64,000 bases of DNA from positions 1,459,001 to 1,523,000 of the forward strand of contig NZ_AP024849.1 in the NCBI RefSeq assembly GCF_019977655.1, in the 5' to 3' direction. Below, one piece after another: positions 1-8,304 of the stretch (position 1 is the stretch's first letter; each line of letters starts with the position of its first letter). The notes under the pieces are model-generated. The model was not told the DNA's origin. It worked only from the letters and a program-made list of their open reading frames with translations, and ran no database searches. This DNA comes from Clostridium gelidum. GTDB taxonomy: Bacteria > Bacillota > Clostridia > Clostridiales > Clostridiaceae. Both the position numbers and the translations under genes were made by a program.

Positions 1-1
1 T

Positions 2-139
2 AAAATGGGATTGTCTAGTGATAAAGCTACTAGAGAAGCTGGAAAGGCTTTAAGAGATTTCTTGGACAATGGAGGTACGTATACTAAACAGTTATTTAAA
101 ATAAAACCTAGTGGGTATTTTAGGCGAAGTAGCCTTTAA
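2..139 (+). CDS. C-terminal tail of a truncated-by-window gene, possibly a polymorphic toxin
   Basis: An open frame enters from the left edge and ends at a TAA at 137-139, giving about 45 residues rich in K, R and G and ending in FRRSSL. I do not recognise a domain. An Imm49-like immunity gene begins 53 bases downstream with its own strong ribosome binding site. That order is the usual one for a toxin followed by its immunity gene, so this may be the end of a toxin. That function is inference from context only. Confidence 0.4.
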   Translation, partial: KMGLSSDKATREAGKALRDFLDNGGTYTKQLFKIKPSGYFRRSSL

Positions 140-192
140 AATACAATCAAAGTCTAATATGTATAGGTGTTTTTATTAAAAGGAGGATTAAT

Positions 193-969
193 ATGACAAG
201 TGAAAAAAAGGAATATTTAACAGAATTATATTCTGATAGCGTAGAAAGAGTGAATAAGTTAACAGCATTAATAAAAAATAATTCGGGTAATATTCCACGA
301 GCATATGATGGATTGGAATTTGAACGAAAAATATTAGGTATAGTAGTGTATTTATTAAATAATGATGTTTTAACAAGTAAGAAAAATTTTTATAAATCAA
401 CTTTAGCAAGAGAATGGACTTATGATTCATATAAGAGTGGAAAATATGAGATTAGTAAGAACAAGGTAACAACATATGTTTATGAATCGTTATTTTATTC
501 TATCTTAAGTGGAAGTAAAGAAAGAGCAACTCATATGGCTAATCTTTTTGGCGGAAGGCTAGAAGAAAAAGATGATTTCTTTGCAAACATATTGCTTGGT
601 TATGGATTGAAATATATAATATTAGATGATAAAGAAAATGCTTATGAATATATAAATAAGTTAGAAGAAAATAAAGATAAACGAGGAATGAAACAATATA
701 GTAGTGGATATAAAAGAGTATATAAAGGATTAATTGACAGAGATGAAAAAGAATTTAATGAAGGTTTATTGTTCATGTTGAAGAATCATAAATCTAGAAT
801 GAAGAAGAATGGGAACACTTTAGAACAAGATTTTGCATATGACAGCATAGCTTTAGCTATGATTGCTAAGGAAAGAGGAATAAATATAGAAGTTAAACAT
901 GAATTATTACCTCTTGAATATTTAGAACCAGTATATATTGATTATAATACATTAGGTTTATTTGATTAA
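193..969 (+). CDS. Imm49-like immunity protein
   Basis: A 258-residue, soluble, mostly helical protein with no signal peptide or membrane segment. The overall pattern resembles the Imm49 family of polymorphic-toxin immunity proteins: a C-terminal block with FNEGLLFMLKNHKSR, then a stretch like AYDSIALAMIAKERGINIEV and a proline-containing end (LLPLEYLEP). The start ATG is preceded by AGGAGG at 181-186. Imm49 members neutralise a cognate secreted toxin in the cytoplasm, and the partner toxin would be the gene ending at 139. The family call is from memory of the pattern and is moderate; a generic helical immunity protein is the alternative. Confidence 0.5.
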   Translation: MTSEKKEYLTELYSDSVERVNKLTALIKNNSGNIPRAYDGLEFERKILGIVVYLLNNDVLTSKKNFYKSTLAREWTYDSYKSGKYEISKNKVTTYVYESLFYSILSGSKERATHMANLFGGRLEEKDDFFANILLGYGLKYIILDDKENAYEYINKLEENKDKRGMKQYSSGYKRVYKGLIDRDEKEFNEGLLFMLKNHKSRMKKNGNTLEQDFAYDSIALAMIAKERGINIEVKHELLPLEYLEPVYIDYNTLGLFD

Positions 970-996
970 TATTTCAAAACTTATTTAATAGTATTT

Positions 997-1028
997 AAGC
1001 CTGAAGCTAAATTGCTTTAGGCTTTTTT
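997..1028 (+). terminator. Intrinsic terminator after the Imm49-like gene
   Basis: An 11-bp stem (AAGCCTGAAGC pairing with GCTTTAGGCTT, one G-T pair) with a 6-base loop is followed by a T run. It lies 28 bases after the stop of the immunity gene. Confidence 0.8.
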
Positions 1029-1109
1029 AAATCCCAAAGTAATTTGGATTTAAAAAATTAAATACAGTTTTCAATTGGTTTATATATGATAAGCAAGAAA
1101 ATACAATAA

Positions 1110-1211
1110 AAGAAGAATGGAGATGCTCAACCAGAAGATATAATAGCTGAATTAAATAAAATGGCTAAGAAATCAGGAATAGAGAAATATAAGGCTAAAC
1201 TTAAGCTTTAG
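1110..1211 (+). pseudogene. Remnant of a toxin-like C-terminal tail
   Basis: A frame without a start codon encodes about 33 residues (KKNGDAQPEDIIAELNKMA and on to YKAKLKL) and ends at TAG 1209-1211. In-frame stops lie directly upstream, so it is not an intact gene. It sits 40 bases before another immunity-type gene, as expected for the leftover end of a displaced toxin. No family can be named. Confidence 0.4.
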
Positions 1212-1251
1212 TAAGGTTTATATTTATAAGTACAAGGAGGATTTTAAATAA

Positions 1252-1848
1252 ATGAAAGAGGAGTTTTATATTTTAGAAGAAGATTGCGAAAAGCATTATG
1301 CAGAAGCAATTTATAAAAGTAATAATCCTAAAATAGAAATATGTGAATTGTGTAATGGAAGACGAGTTACACTTACTTCAAATCTTCAGGTATATTTTGA
1401 AGGTAAAAAGAAGGCTGATTATTACTCAGTTACACAGTATTCTATAATAAGTGAAAATATGTACAATATTTTAAAGGAAAATAATATAACTGGTTTTGAT
1501 ACTAGCGATATTCATGTGACAGGATGTTATGATGCAAGAGGAAATAAAATAGATTTTGATACTAATGGATTAAGAGAAATGATTATTTTGGGGAATTGTG
1601 GATTCTTAAGGAAAACTGACGGAAATTTAATAGAAAAATGTGAAAAATGTGGGAGAGTCAAGCCAGTTGATAAAGAAGACGTTATTGGATTAAAAATTAG
1701 TATAGATGAGTGGGATGGATCTGATATTTTTCAGTTCAAGAATTTTAAAGGGGTGCCGATTGTGACTCAAAAAGTAAAAGATATATTGGAAAAAAGCAAA
1801 ATTAAGAATGTAACTTTTATAAATATAAAAGACTATAAATTAGATTAG
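1252..1848 (+). CDS. Double-CxxC protein, probable immunity protein
   Basis: A 198-residue soluble protein with two CxxC pairs, C31/C34 (CELC) and C130/C133 (CEKC), which could bind one zinc between two similar halves. This arrangement resembles the double-CXXCG family (SitI-like immunity proteins), and the place downstream of a toxin-tail remnant supports an immunity role. AGGAGG lies upstream of the ATG with slightly long spacing. The zinc site is inferred from the cysteines, and the toxin it would block is not present in the window. Confidence 0.5.
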   Translation: MKEEFYILEEDCEKHYAEAIYKSNNPKIEICELCNGRRVTLTSNLQVYFEGKKKADYYSVTQYSIISENMYNILKENNITGFDTSDIHVTGCYDARGNKIDFDTNGLREMIILGNCGFLRKTDGNLIEKCEKCGRVKPVDKEDVIGLKISIDEWDGSDIFQFKNFKGVPIVTQKVKDILEKSKIKNVTFINIKDYKLD

Positions 1849-1858
1849 CAATTTTTTG

Positions 1859-1905
1859 TTAGTAAGTATTAATGTTAAAGGCAGCATTAATACTTACTAA
1901 TTTTA
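1859..1905 (+). terminator. Long hairpin terminator
   Basis: A perfect 16-bp inverted repeat (TTAGTAAGTATTAATG and its complement, arms 1859-1874 and 1885-1900) with a 10-base loop is followed by TTTTATT, just after the double-CxxC gene. Confidence 0.75.
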
Positions 1906-1938
1906 TTAAACCAAATATCCAAACAAGGAGAAGTATAA

Positions 1939-2416
1939 ATGAATTGGGAATATTATAATGAATTATCAAAAAGATGGTGTGACGAAGGAAAATCATATGC
2001 AGAAGCAACAAATAAATTTGTAGAAGATGGAACAAAAAAGGGGTGGGATAATATTGGTGATGAACCAGAAGAAACAAGGTATGATATAGCAGAGAAAGTA
2101 GTTGAGATAATTAAACAGGCTAATAGAGAAAATGAAATTGAGGGGTTGCGCACATACTTTCCACCAGCACATGTACCATTAATGGATATTTTTGAAAAAA
2201 ATAGGCCAAGCTATTACATCTGTTTTAATTACACGTGATGGAAAAATAATATTTAAAGCTGGAGATGCATTTGAAAAAGGGAAATTATTCATAATAGAAG
2301 ATAATCAAGTCAATATTATACAAGAAGCTTTGTATGTTGGATGTTCACGAAATAAAAAGATTTATGCAATTGCTTATAAAGATTGCATAAGAACATATTA
2401 TGGGTCAGCAGTTTAG
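1939..2416 (+). pseudogene. Frameshifted immunity-type gene next to an insertion element
   Basis: Two overlapping frames form one gene. The first 85 or so residues are in the frame of the ATG at 1939, and the rest is in the frame that ends at 2416. The switch lies at a run of seven A at 2195-2201: removing one A joins DIFEK to IGQAITSVLITRDGK without a break. The joined protein would be about 158 residues, with a C-terminal part (YVGCSRNKKIYAIAYKD) resembling small beta-propeller-like proteins seen beside toxin genes. It ends close to a transposase, so the 3' end may also be cut off. A sequencing error in the A run is an alternative to real decay. Confidence 0.55.
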
Positions 2417-2547
2417 CTTCAAAATCACAGAACCATTGAAATCAGTAGTGTTTTCAGCAATTTTAAAAGTGTATCAAATTCGGAGAATTTTCACTATAAA
2501 TGAAGCCTCATTTTTGTTAAACTATTAACCGAAATGGGGTTTTATAC

Positions 2548-3753
2548 TTGAGAAAAAATTACTTTGTTAAATTGGTGAAATACATGAAGAATGTTTATCA
2601 TATTGAAAATGGACTAAATAAATTATCAGATGGAAGAGTTAATCCTACATATAAGACAGCGCAAGTTATAACACTTGTCCTTTTAGGCTTTTTGCTTAGA
2701 GTAAAAAGTTTCAATGAATTAAATTTGATGATCAAAAATAATGAATTTAAAGAATTATTTCGTAGTGGTACACAGTTGCCACTGGTTGATGCTATTAGAG
2801 ATACGCTCAAGGTCATTGATATTAAAGGCTTAAAACAAATAAATGAATATATAATAAAAAAGGCAATAGAAAATAAGGTTTTTGAAGATGGAACAATTGA
2901 CGGATATACGGTGGTTGCTATAGATGGAACAAAATTCTTTGGAAGTAATAAGAAAAGCTGTCCGGAATGCTTGAGGAATAAAGCTCATTGTTTTCACAGT
3001 GGAGCCGTCATGTCAATAGTTGGAGTTGGACCAAAGCTTGTTATTGACTTTGAAAATTATAGGCCTGGACAAGATTCAGTATCAAAGGATGAAGGAGAGC
3101 AAAATGTAGCAAAGAGGCTACTTACAAATGCAATAAGTGTTCATAAAAAATTAATTGATGTTGTGGTTTACGATGCTCTTGCCTGTAATTCAGTTTGGAT
3201 CAATCATTGTGTAAAACATGATGTTGAAGTAATTGTTAGAGCGAAGAATAACAATAATAACAGCATTAGGGAAGTGAAAAAGAGAGTAAATAAGTCAGAG
3301 CTGGTTGAAGCTTGGACAGATGAAAAAGGCTTTGAAAAAATTGAAGTATATGAGTCGGTATTTACTATGGACAAGGTATTAGAGCCATTGCGTTTTGTGA
3401 AATATGCAATGAAATACCCAAATAAAAAGAGGTCACAAATCATGATTGTAACGACGTGTATGAATATGAAACTTAAGACTTTATTTAAAATAATAAGAGG
3501 ACGCTGGGATATTGAAAATTCAATTTTTAATAATTTGAAAAAAGAATGTGGCTTAGAACATTGCTTTGTCCATGGTGGTAACGCAGTTGAAGCAGTGCTT
3601 TATTTGATATTTATTGCATCAAACATAATGCAGTTATTTTTATTTAGAAGGCTGAGAAAACAATTTTCAACGCAGCGAGAAATTGTAAGGCTTTTATTAA
3701 AGGGACTATATATAATGAAGTATAAATTTGAATTGGTTTTTAATAGTACTTAA
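2548..3753 (+). CDS. DDE transposase (IS4-like / unclassified IS)
   Basis: A 401-residue transposase expected to cut and join the ends of its insertion sequence. Likely catalytic residues are D126 (VVAIDGTK), D209 (VVVYDA) and E323 in RGRWDIENSIFNNLK, which has the spacing of the IS4-like W-x-x-E-N signature. A CPEC...CFH cluster (C138, C141, C148, H150) between the first two acidic residues may bind zinc. The track start is a TTG; ATG at 2584 is an alternative. It appears intact. I could not define the ends of the element, and the family assignment (IS4-like versus an ISNCY type) is uncertain. Confidence 0.75.
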   Translation: MRKNYFVKLVKYMKNVYHIENGLNKLSDGRVNPTYKTAQVITLVLLGFLLRVKSFNELNLMIKNNEFKELFRSGTQLPLVDAIRDTLKVIDIKGLKQINEYIIKKAIENKVFEDGTIDGYTVVAIDGTKFFGSNKKSCPECLRNKAHCFHSGAVMSIVGVGPKLVIDFENYRPGQDSVSKDEGEQNVAKRLLTNAISVHKKLIDVVVYDALACNSVWINHCVKHDVEVIVRAKNNNNNSIREVKKRVNKSELVEAWTDEKGFEKIEVYESVFTMDKVLEPLRFVKYAMKYPNKKRSQIMIVTTCMNMKLKTLFKIIRGRWDIENSIFNNLKKECGLEHCFVHGGNAVEAVLYLIFIASNIMQLFLFRRLRKQFSTQREIVRLLLKGLYIMKYKFELVFNST

Positions 3754-3905
3754 AGGATAAAAAACAGAATAAGTAATAAGTAATTTTGGGGTAGGGGGAA
3801 TTCTATCTATTTTCGGAAGATTGGTTGTTATTAACCACAATGTTTATGGGAATAATGGAAAAAATTAATAAAGTTATGTATAATTGAAGCAAAGGCTAGA
3901 TTACT

Positions 3906-4073
3906 GGATATACTGTGGTTGCTATAGATGGAACAAAATTCTTCGGGAGTAATAAGAAAAGTTGTCCGGAATGTTTAAGAAATAAAGCTCATTGTTTTCA
4001 TAGTGGGAGATGGATCAAAACTAGTTATTGATTTTGAAAATTATAGGCGCGGACAAGATTTTGTATAAAAGGA
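3906..4073 (+). pseudogene. Internal fragment of a second transposase copy
   Basis: About 170 bases closely match the middle of the neighbouring transposase (residues 119-178: GYTVVAIDGTKFFGSNKK, then CPECLRNKAHCFHSG). A deletion of about eight codons lies after HSG, and the rejoined part GSKLVIDFENYRRGQDFV is followed by a stop. It is too short and broken to function. It shows that a related element was here before, or that the existing one was partly duplicated. Confidence 0.8.
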
Positions 4074-4173
4074 TTCAATTTTACATTCAAAAAAGAAACT
4101 AGTTTTTAGTTTAAGAAAAGCATTATATGATATATAATAAAAGTATAAATATATTTAAGGTGTGGTGATTAAA

Positions 4174-5040
4174 GTGGTAAGAAAAAAAGTTTTAGATGAT
4201 GGATTTATAATGTCACCTAAGAATGATTTTGTTTTTAAATTATTATTTGGTGATGAAAAGAATAAGGATTTATTGATAGAATTATTAAATGCAATACTTA
4301 AAATGCCACATGATGAATTAGAAGAGATAGAACTAATTAATACAGAATTATTAAGAGAGTTTTCAGAAGACCGAAAAGGAATATTAGATGTTAGAGCTAA
4401 AACAAAAAATGGTGAACATATAGATATAGAAATTCAAGTTTTATATACACAGTATATGGCAGAGAGAACTTTGTTTTACTGGAGCAAGATGTATAATGGA
4501 CAGATAAAATCAGGAGATACTTATGATAAACTTGAAAAATGTATAACAATAAATATAGTTGATTTTAAATGTATAGAAATAAATAAACTTCATACAAGTT
4601 TTCATATAACAGAGGATGAAACTAATCAAAAATTAACTGATGTGTTAGAAATTCATTATTTAGAACTACCAAAGTTATTTGATGATAGTGTTCCTAAAGA
4701 TGAAGATGAACCAATTGTTCAATGGATGATGTTTTTACAAGCAAGAAATAAGGAGGCATTTGAGATGTTAGCAGAAAAAAATGATAAAATAAGAAAAGCC
4801 TATAATATTCTTGAGGTTATAAGTAAAGATGATAAGGCAAGAGCTGCTTATGAATCAAGAGAAGCAGAGCTTCATGATCAAATGACAAGATTGAAAAGTG
4901 CAAAGGAAGAAGGAATTAAAGAAGCAACAATAAAAAATGCTAAGAACTTTTTGATTATGGGATTAGATGTTGATATGGTTGCTAAAGGAACTGGATTAAG
5001 TGTTGAGGAAGTTCAGAAAATTAAGAAAGAGTTAAATTAG
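4174..5040 (+). CDS. Rpn family recombination-promoting nuclease / PD-(D/E)XK transposase-like protein
   Basis: A protein of about 288 residues of the Rpn (TIGR01784-type) family of PD-(D/E)XK nucleases, linked in E. coli to RecA-independent recombination. Signs are the opening MSPKNDFVFKLLFG, the core D72...E86-x-Q88 (ILDVRAKTKNGEHIDIEIQV), YWSKMYNGQIKSGDTY, and the C-terminal helical tail AKNFLIMGLDVDMVAKGTGL. The frame opens at a GTG at 4162, but AAGGTG at 4157 fits better with the GTG at 4174. A truncated paralogue follows directly. Such genes are common in multiple copies near mobile elements. Confidence 0.85.
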   Translation: MVRKKVLDDGFIMSPKNDFVFKLLFGDEKNKDLLIELLNAILKMPHDELEEIELINTELLREFSEDRKGILDVRAKTKNGEHIDIEIQVLYTQYMAERTLFYWSKMYNGQIKSGDTYDKLEKCITINIVDFKCIEINKLHTSFHITEDETNQKLTDVLEIHYLELPKLFDDSVPKDEDEPIVQWMMFLQARNKEAFEMLAEKNDKIRKAYNILEVISKDDKARAAYESREAELHDQMTRLKSAKEEGIKEATIKNAKNFLIMGLDVDMVAKGTGLSVEEVQKIKKELN

Positions 5041-5050
5041 TAGAAATCTC

Positions 5051-5452
5051 TTGGAAGTACATTTTTTAGAACTACCTAAGCTATTTGAAATAGAAAATCT
5101 TAGTGATGTAGATGATCCAACTTTAGAGGGGCTTGAATTTATAAATGCTCAGTCAAAGGAGGAGATAGAAGTGTTAGCTGAAAATAATGATAATATAAAA
5201 ACTACTTACAAGATTTTAAAAGTAGTGAGTAAAAGCAAGGAAGCTAGAAGGGCATACGAAGCAAGACAAGCAGAAATAATGGATCAAATGACTAGAGAAA
5301 AAACTGCGGAAGAAAGAGGAATAGAAAAAGGAATAAAAAAAGAAAAAATAGAAAATGCTAAAAACTTTTTGTTATTAGGAGTTGATATAGAAACGATAGC
5401 AAAGGGTACTGGATTAAGCATAAAGGACATAGAAATGTTAAAAATAAATTGA
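5051..5452 (+). pseudogene. 5'-truncated Rpn paralogue
   Basis: The frame matches only the C-terminal 45% of the preceding Rpn protein: HFLELPKLFE, AYEARQAEIMDQMTREK and AKNFLLLGVDIETIAKGTGLS line up with the full gene. The nuclease core is missing. It begins 11 bases after the intact gene with only a TTG and no clear ribosome binding site. It is most simply the remains of a tandem duplication that lost its front half. A short helical protein could still be made, but nothing supports that. Confidence 0.7.
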
Positions 5453-5477
5453 ATTGAAAGAGCAATATATTTTACAA

Positions 5478-5516
5478 AAATCACTTGGGATTCAATTAGC
5501 CTAAGTGATTTTTTTG
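5478..5516 (+). terminator. Intrinsic terminator after the Rpn genes
   Basis: A 12-bp stem (AAATCACTTGGG with CCTAAGTGATTT, one wobble pair) with an 8-base loop is followed by TTTTTTT. Confidence 0.85.
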
Positions 5517-5548
5517 ACTTAATGATTTATAGAGACCTTAAGCCATCA

Positions 5549-5585
5549 ATTTAGCTTCTAAATCATAAAACCATTGATATTGAAG
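5549..5585 (+). repeat. Diverged copy of the sequence upstream of the transposase
   Basis: CAATTTAGCTTCTAAATCAT and the following bases match 2414-2450 (CAGTTTAGCTTCAAAATCAC and on) at roughly 28 of 36 positions, in the same orientation. The other copy lies between the frameshifted gene and the transposase, so this may be a leftover end of a related insertion element. The rest of the gap 5453-5753 holds only the terminator and AT-rich sequence. Confidence 0.45.
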
Positions 5586-5753
5586 GACTAAAATTCATAT
5601 TAAAGATATAGATGTGGAAATGTGAAATTTGTTTTCTTATATAATGATGTTATAATAAATATAAGTTTAGGCCAGGATTAAAAATGAAGATTATATATTG
5701 AAAATGTATCAGTGTAAGACTAGTTACATGAGATATTATGAGGAGTGTATATT

Positions 5754-6329
5754 ATGGAATTAAATGCAGGTAACATGCACGAGCTAAAGGAAGAATGGAT
5801 TGATAATATAAAATACATGACATCAAGACCAAGATACAATCATATAGAATTACAGGGAGAATTATATTTTCAAATAAGAACATATTTTAAAAAGAAGTGT
5901 AGTGTCGCAAATGAAGGAGCATTATTTTTAACAAAAGATAATCCTATTGATATTAAAGAAGATAAAAATAAGCTTAATGAATTAATAAAATCAAAAAAAG
6001 CAGAAGTGGCTCCAGATGTTGCAGTATATTGTGATAAAAATCAAATCTTCTATAGAGGTTATATTGGAATTCCACAATTAGTTATAGAAGTTTTAAGTCC
6101 ATCAAATTCAGATGATGATACTATTGCTAAGAAAAATTTATATGAAGAATATGGTGTACCTGAATATTGGATTATTTCACCTATGAGTAAAAAGGTATGG
6201 ATTTATTCATTAGTAGATGCTAGGTATGAATTAAAGCATAACTGCTCTTTAAATGATAGATTTAAATCTATAAGATTTGATGAGTTAGAAATAGATTTAT
6301 CAGATGTTGAACTAATAGAAGAAGAATAA
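5754..6329 (+). CDS. Uma2 family endonuclease
   Basis: A protein of about 191 residues with the Uma2 (DUF820) fold, a PD-(D/E)XK nuclease family. The core reads AEVAPDVAVY, then LVIEVLSPSN, then a lysine-bearing helix AKKNLYEEYGVPEYWIISP. These give the D, E and K expected for metal-dependent DNA cutting. The frame could open at GTG 5745, but GAGGAG at 5739-5744 is spaced properly for the ATG at 5754. The biological role of Uma2 proteins is unknown; they occur widely near mobile and defence genes, as here. Confidence 0.85.
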   Translation: MELNAGNMHELKEEWIDNIKYMTSRPRYNHIELQGELYFQIRTYFKKKCSVANEGALFLTKDNPIDIKEDKNKLNELIKSKKAEVAPDVAVYCDKNQIFYRGYIGIPQLVIEVLSPSNSDDDTIAKKNLYEEYGVPEYWIISPMSKKVWIYSLVDARYELKHNCSLNDRFKSIRFDELEIDLSDVELIEEE

Positions 6330-6374
6330 AAAATTAATAGATATATAAATCCATTTTTATAGGGAGAGGATAAC

Positions 6375-6665
6375 TTGAATTTAGAAAAGAGAATAGTTGA
6401 TGAAATAAAAGATATAGCAAGCAAACATAAATATATTAATAAAGTTATTCTTTTTGGGTCACGAGCAAGAGGAGATAATTCAATTAAAAGTGATATTGAT
6501 TTAGCAATATATGCAGATAGCTCTATAGTAGAATTTATTGAAGATATTGAAATGAATACAAATACTTTATTAGAATTTGATTTTTCAGATATGAATGTTG
6601 CATGTGATAAAGTTTTTATAGAGCAGATTAAAAAAGAAGGGATAGTAATTTATGAGAAGTGTTGA
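6375..6665 (+). CDS. mntA: MntA-type minimal nucleotidyltransferase (antitoxin)
   Basis: A 96-residue minimal nucleotidyltransferase with the signature GSRARGDNSIKSDIDLAIY, which supplies the glycine-serine and the two metal-binding aspartates. In studied MntA/HepT pairs, MntA inactivates the HepT toxin by adding AMP to a tyrosine of its RX4HXY motif. A TTG start at 6375 follows GGGAGAGGA. The gene overlaps the next by 14 bases, so the two are translated together. The family is secure; the toxin-antitoxin role is inferred from the pair. Confidence 0.85.
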   Translation: MNLEKRIVDEIKDIASKHKYINKVILFGSRARGDNSIKSDIDLAIYADSSIVEFIEDIEMNTNTLLEFDFSDMNVACDKVFIEQIKKEGIVIYEKC

Positions 6666-7047
6666 CTTTAAATATATGAATCTAAAAAAAGCTTATGATA
6701 GACTTGTAGAAGTAAGTGATTTGTATGATGGTAAAAATGATATTATAAGAGATAGTCTTATACAAAGATTTGAATTCACTTATGAGCTTACTCATAAAAC
6801 CCTTCAAGAATTTATGAAGTATCTAGGGGTAACCCTTGAAAATTCATTTCCGCGCACAATATTTAAAAAAGCTTATGTAAATAATATTATTTCAGATGAG
6901 TTAGTTTGGATAAGTTTATTGGAGGATAGAAATTCCACATCACATATTTATAATGAAAATTTGGCAGATGAAATTGCAAGTAGAATAATGAATAAATATG
7001 TTGATGCTATCGGGGAATTAGTTATAAATTTAGAAAAGTTAAAATAG
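6652..7047 (+). CDS. hepT: HepT-like HEPN toxin / nucleotidyltransferase-binding protein
   Basis: A 131-residue all-helical protein of the HI0074/HepT (HEPN) family. It carries an exact RX4HXY motif, RNSTSHIY, near residue 95, which is the RNase active site and the tyrosine modified by MntA in characterised systems. The N-terminal part (YERLVEV-like and RDSLIQRFEFTYELTHKTLQEFM) is typical of the HI0074 branch. It overlaps mntA by 14 bases. The HI0074 branch was first called substrate-binding, so activity as a toxin still rests on the motif. Confidence 0.85.
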   Translation: MRSVDFKYMNLKKAYDRLVEVSDLYDGKNDIIRDSLIQRFEFTYELTHKTLQEFMKYLGVTLENSFPRTIFKKAYVNNIISDELVWISLLEDRNSTSHIYNENLADEIASRIMNKYVDAIGELVINLEKLK

Positions 7048-7065
7048 TAATTATTTTGAACTATA

Positions 7066-7125
7066 AGGCATATTCAAGAAAATAATAGACCATTATGAGT
7101 ATCTATTGTTTTCTTGAATATGCCT
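7066..7125. terminator. Bidirectional hairpin between hepT and azlD
   Basis: Arms of 23 bases (AGGCATATTCAAGAAAATAA and on, matched at 7103-7125 with one wobble or mismatch) enclose a loop of about 14 bases. It lies between two convergent genes and probably stops transcription from both sides. Confidence 0.7.
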
Positions 7126-7129
7126 AAAA

Positions 7130-7432
7130 TTATATGTAGAATACATTTAACAAATAGATAACTCCGACAGAAATTACTGCAACCAGTAAGAGTTTTTGTC
7201 CTTTATAAGCTAACAATAATGCAACTCCAGTGCCGAATGCTGAAAATATCATATTACTTGTACTATAAAATATAGCAGGGAAGGTCATTGCTCCTAAAAC
7301 TGCATATGGCATGTAACTCAAGATTGATTGTATGTAAATTGATTTTATTCTTTTTTTAAATATGGTAAAGGGAATTACTCGTGGCAAATAACTTACTAGT
7401 GCCATAACTAATACGCATATAAATACATACAT
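7130..7432 (-). CDS. azlD: AzlD family branched-chain amino acid transport subunit
   Basis: A 100-residue protein with three or four hydrophobic segments and the family start (VSYLPRVIPFTIFKK). AzlD works with AzlC in the cytoplasmic membrane to export branched-chain amino acids and their analogues. Its start lies 3 bases after the azlC stop, so the two are one operon. The length is normal for AzlD. Confidence 0.9.
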   Translation of the reverse strand: MYVFICVLVMALVSYLPRVIPFTIFKKRIKSIYIQSILSYMPYAVLGAMTFPAIFYSTSNMIFSAFGTGVALLLAYKGQKLLLVAVISVGVIYLLNVFYI

Positions 7433-7435
7433 TAT

Positions 7436-8191
7436 TTAAACATCCTCCTTTGATTTTTTTATTGGACAAAAATATGCCACAATTGCAGAGGCTAAAAGTG
7501 ATGAAATTATTATAGCAAAGCCAGATGATATTTGATGTAAAAATGGAACATATCTAAATAATAAGCTAAAGAAAACAGCTATAAAAATTACTAGTAAAAT
7601 GGGCTTTGATTTTTTTGCTTCTGGTATTATTAAAGCTATAAACATAGCATATAATGCGATTCCTAAAGCATCTTGAAGCTTAATTGGTAAAATGGTACTA
7701 GTGACAGCACCAAGGAAAGTTCCAAATGTCCAGCCTATAATTGGAAGAGTTATTAATCCAAACATATAAGGTGCAGTTAGTGGTTTTTCTTCTAATGAAG
7801 CTACAGCAAAGGTTTCGTCAGTTACTCCAAATGCTAATATTAACTTTTCAAGTAACGTCGTGGTTCTGGCGAGCTTTTGTGATAAAGATAAAGACATGAG
7901 CATGTACCTAATATTGATCACAAAGACTGTTAGAGCTATTTCAAAATAAGAAGCTGTTTGAAAAATTAATTGAATACCTGCAAATTGTCCGGCAGATGTT
8001 ACATTAGTAAATGAAATAAAAACTGCCATTAAAGGACTAACGCCTCCGCTTACAGCCATCATACCAAAAGTTAAAGATACGGATATATATCCAAGTCCTA
8101 TAGGTAATCCTTTCTTAAGCCCATCTTTAAATTCATCTAAAAAAGCAATATGATGATTTTTATTAATATTGCAGTTAATATTTTCCGTCAA
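7436..8191 (-). CDS. azlC: AzlC family branched-chain amino acid exporter
   Basis: A 251-residue protein of the AzlC/YgaZ family, with about seven membrane segments. It has the typical early motif FKDGLKKGLPIGLGYISVSLTFGM and the later VTDETFAVAS. It forms the large subunit of the AzlCD exporter. The start is TTG at 8191, eight bases after AGGGGG on the minus strand. Substrates are known for relatives only. Confidence 0.9.
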   Translation of the reverse strand: MTENINCNINKNHHIAFLDEFKDGLKKGLPIGLGYISVSLTFGMMAVSGGVSPLMAVFISFTNVTSAGQFAGIQLIFQTASYFEIALTVFVINIRYMLMSLSLSQKLARTTTLLEKLILAFGVTDETFAVASLEEKPLTAPYMFGLITLPIIGWTFGTFLGAVTSTILPIKLQDALGIALYAMFIALIIPEAKKSKPILLVIFIAVFFSLLFRYVPFLHQISSGFAIIISSLLASAIVAYFCPIKKSKEDV

Positions 8192-8304
8192 AATAAATCC
8201 CCCTTGATTTTTTTACTATATTAAATTATAACAAAAAAATTCTAAAATGAAAAAAATATTACAGATTATTATTTTGTTTGTTGCAAATGAAACGGAAATC
8301 ATGG

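Noticed and set aside
2192..2416. A separate 74-residue gene starting at ATG 2192
   Set aside because: It joins the upstream frame perfectly after removing one A, so it is better read as the rest of that gene.
2410..3860. Exact ends and target duplication of the transposase element
   Set aside because: I could not find convincing terminal inverted repeats or a target duplication by eye.
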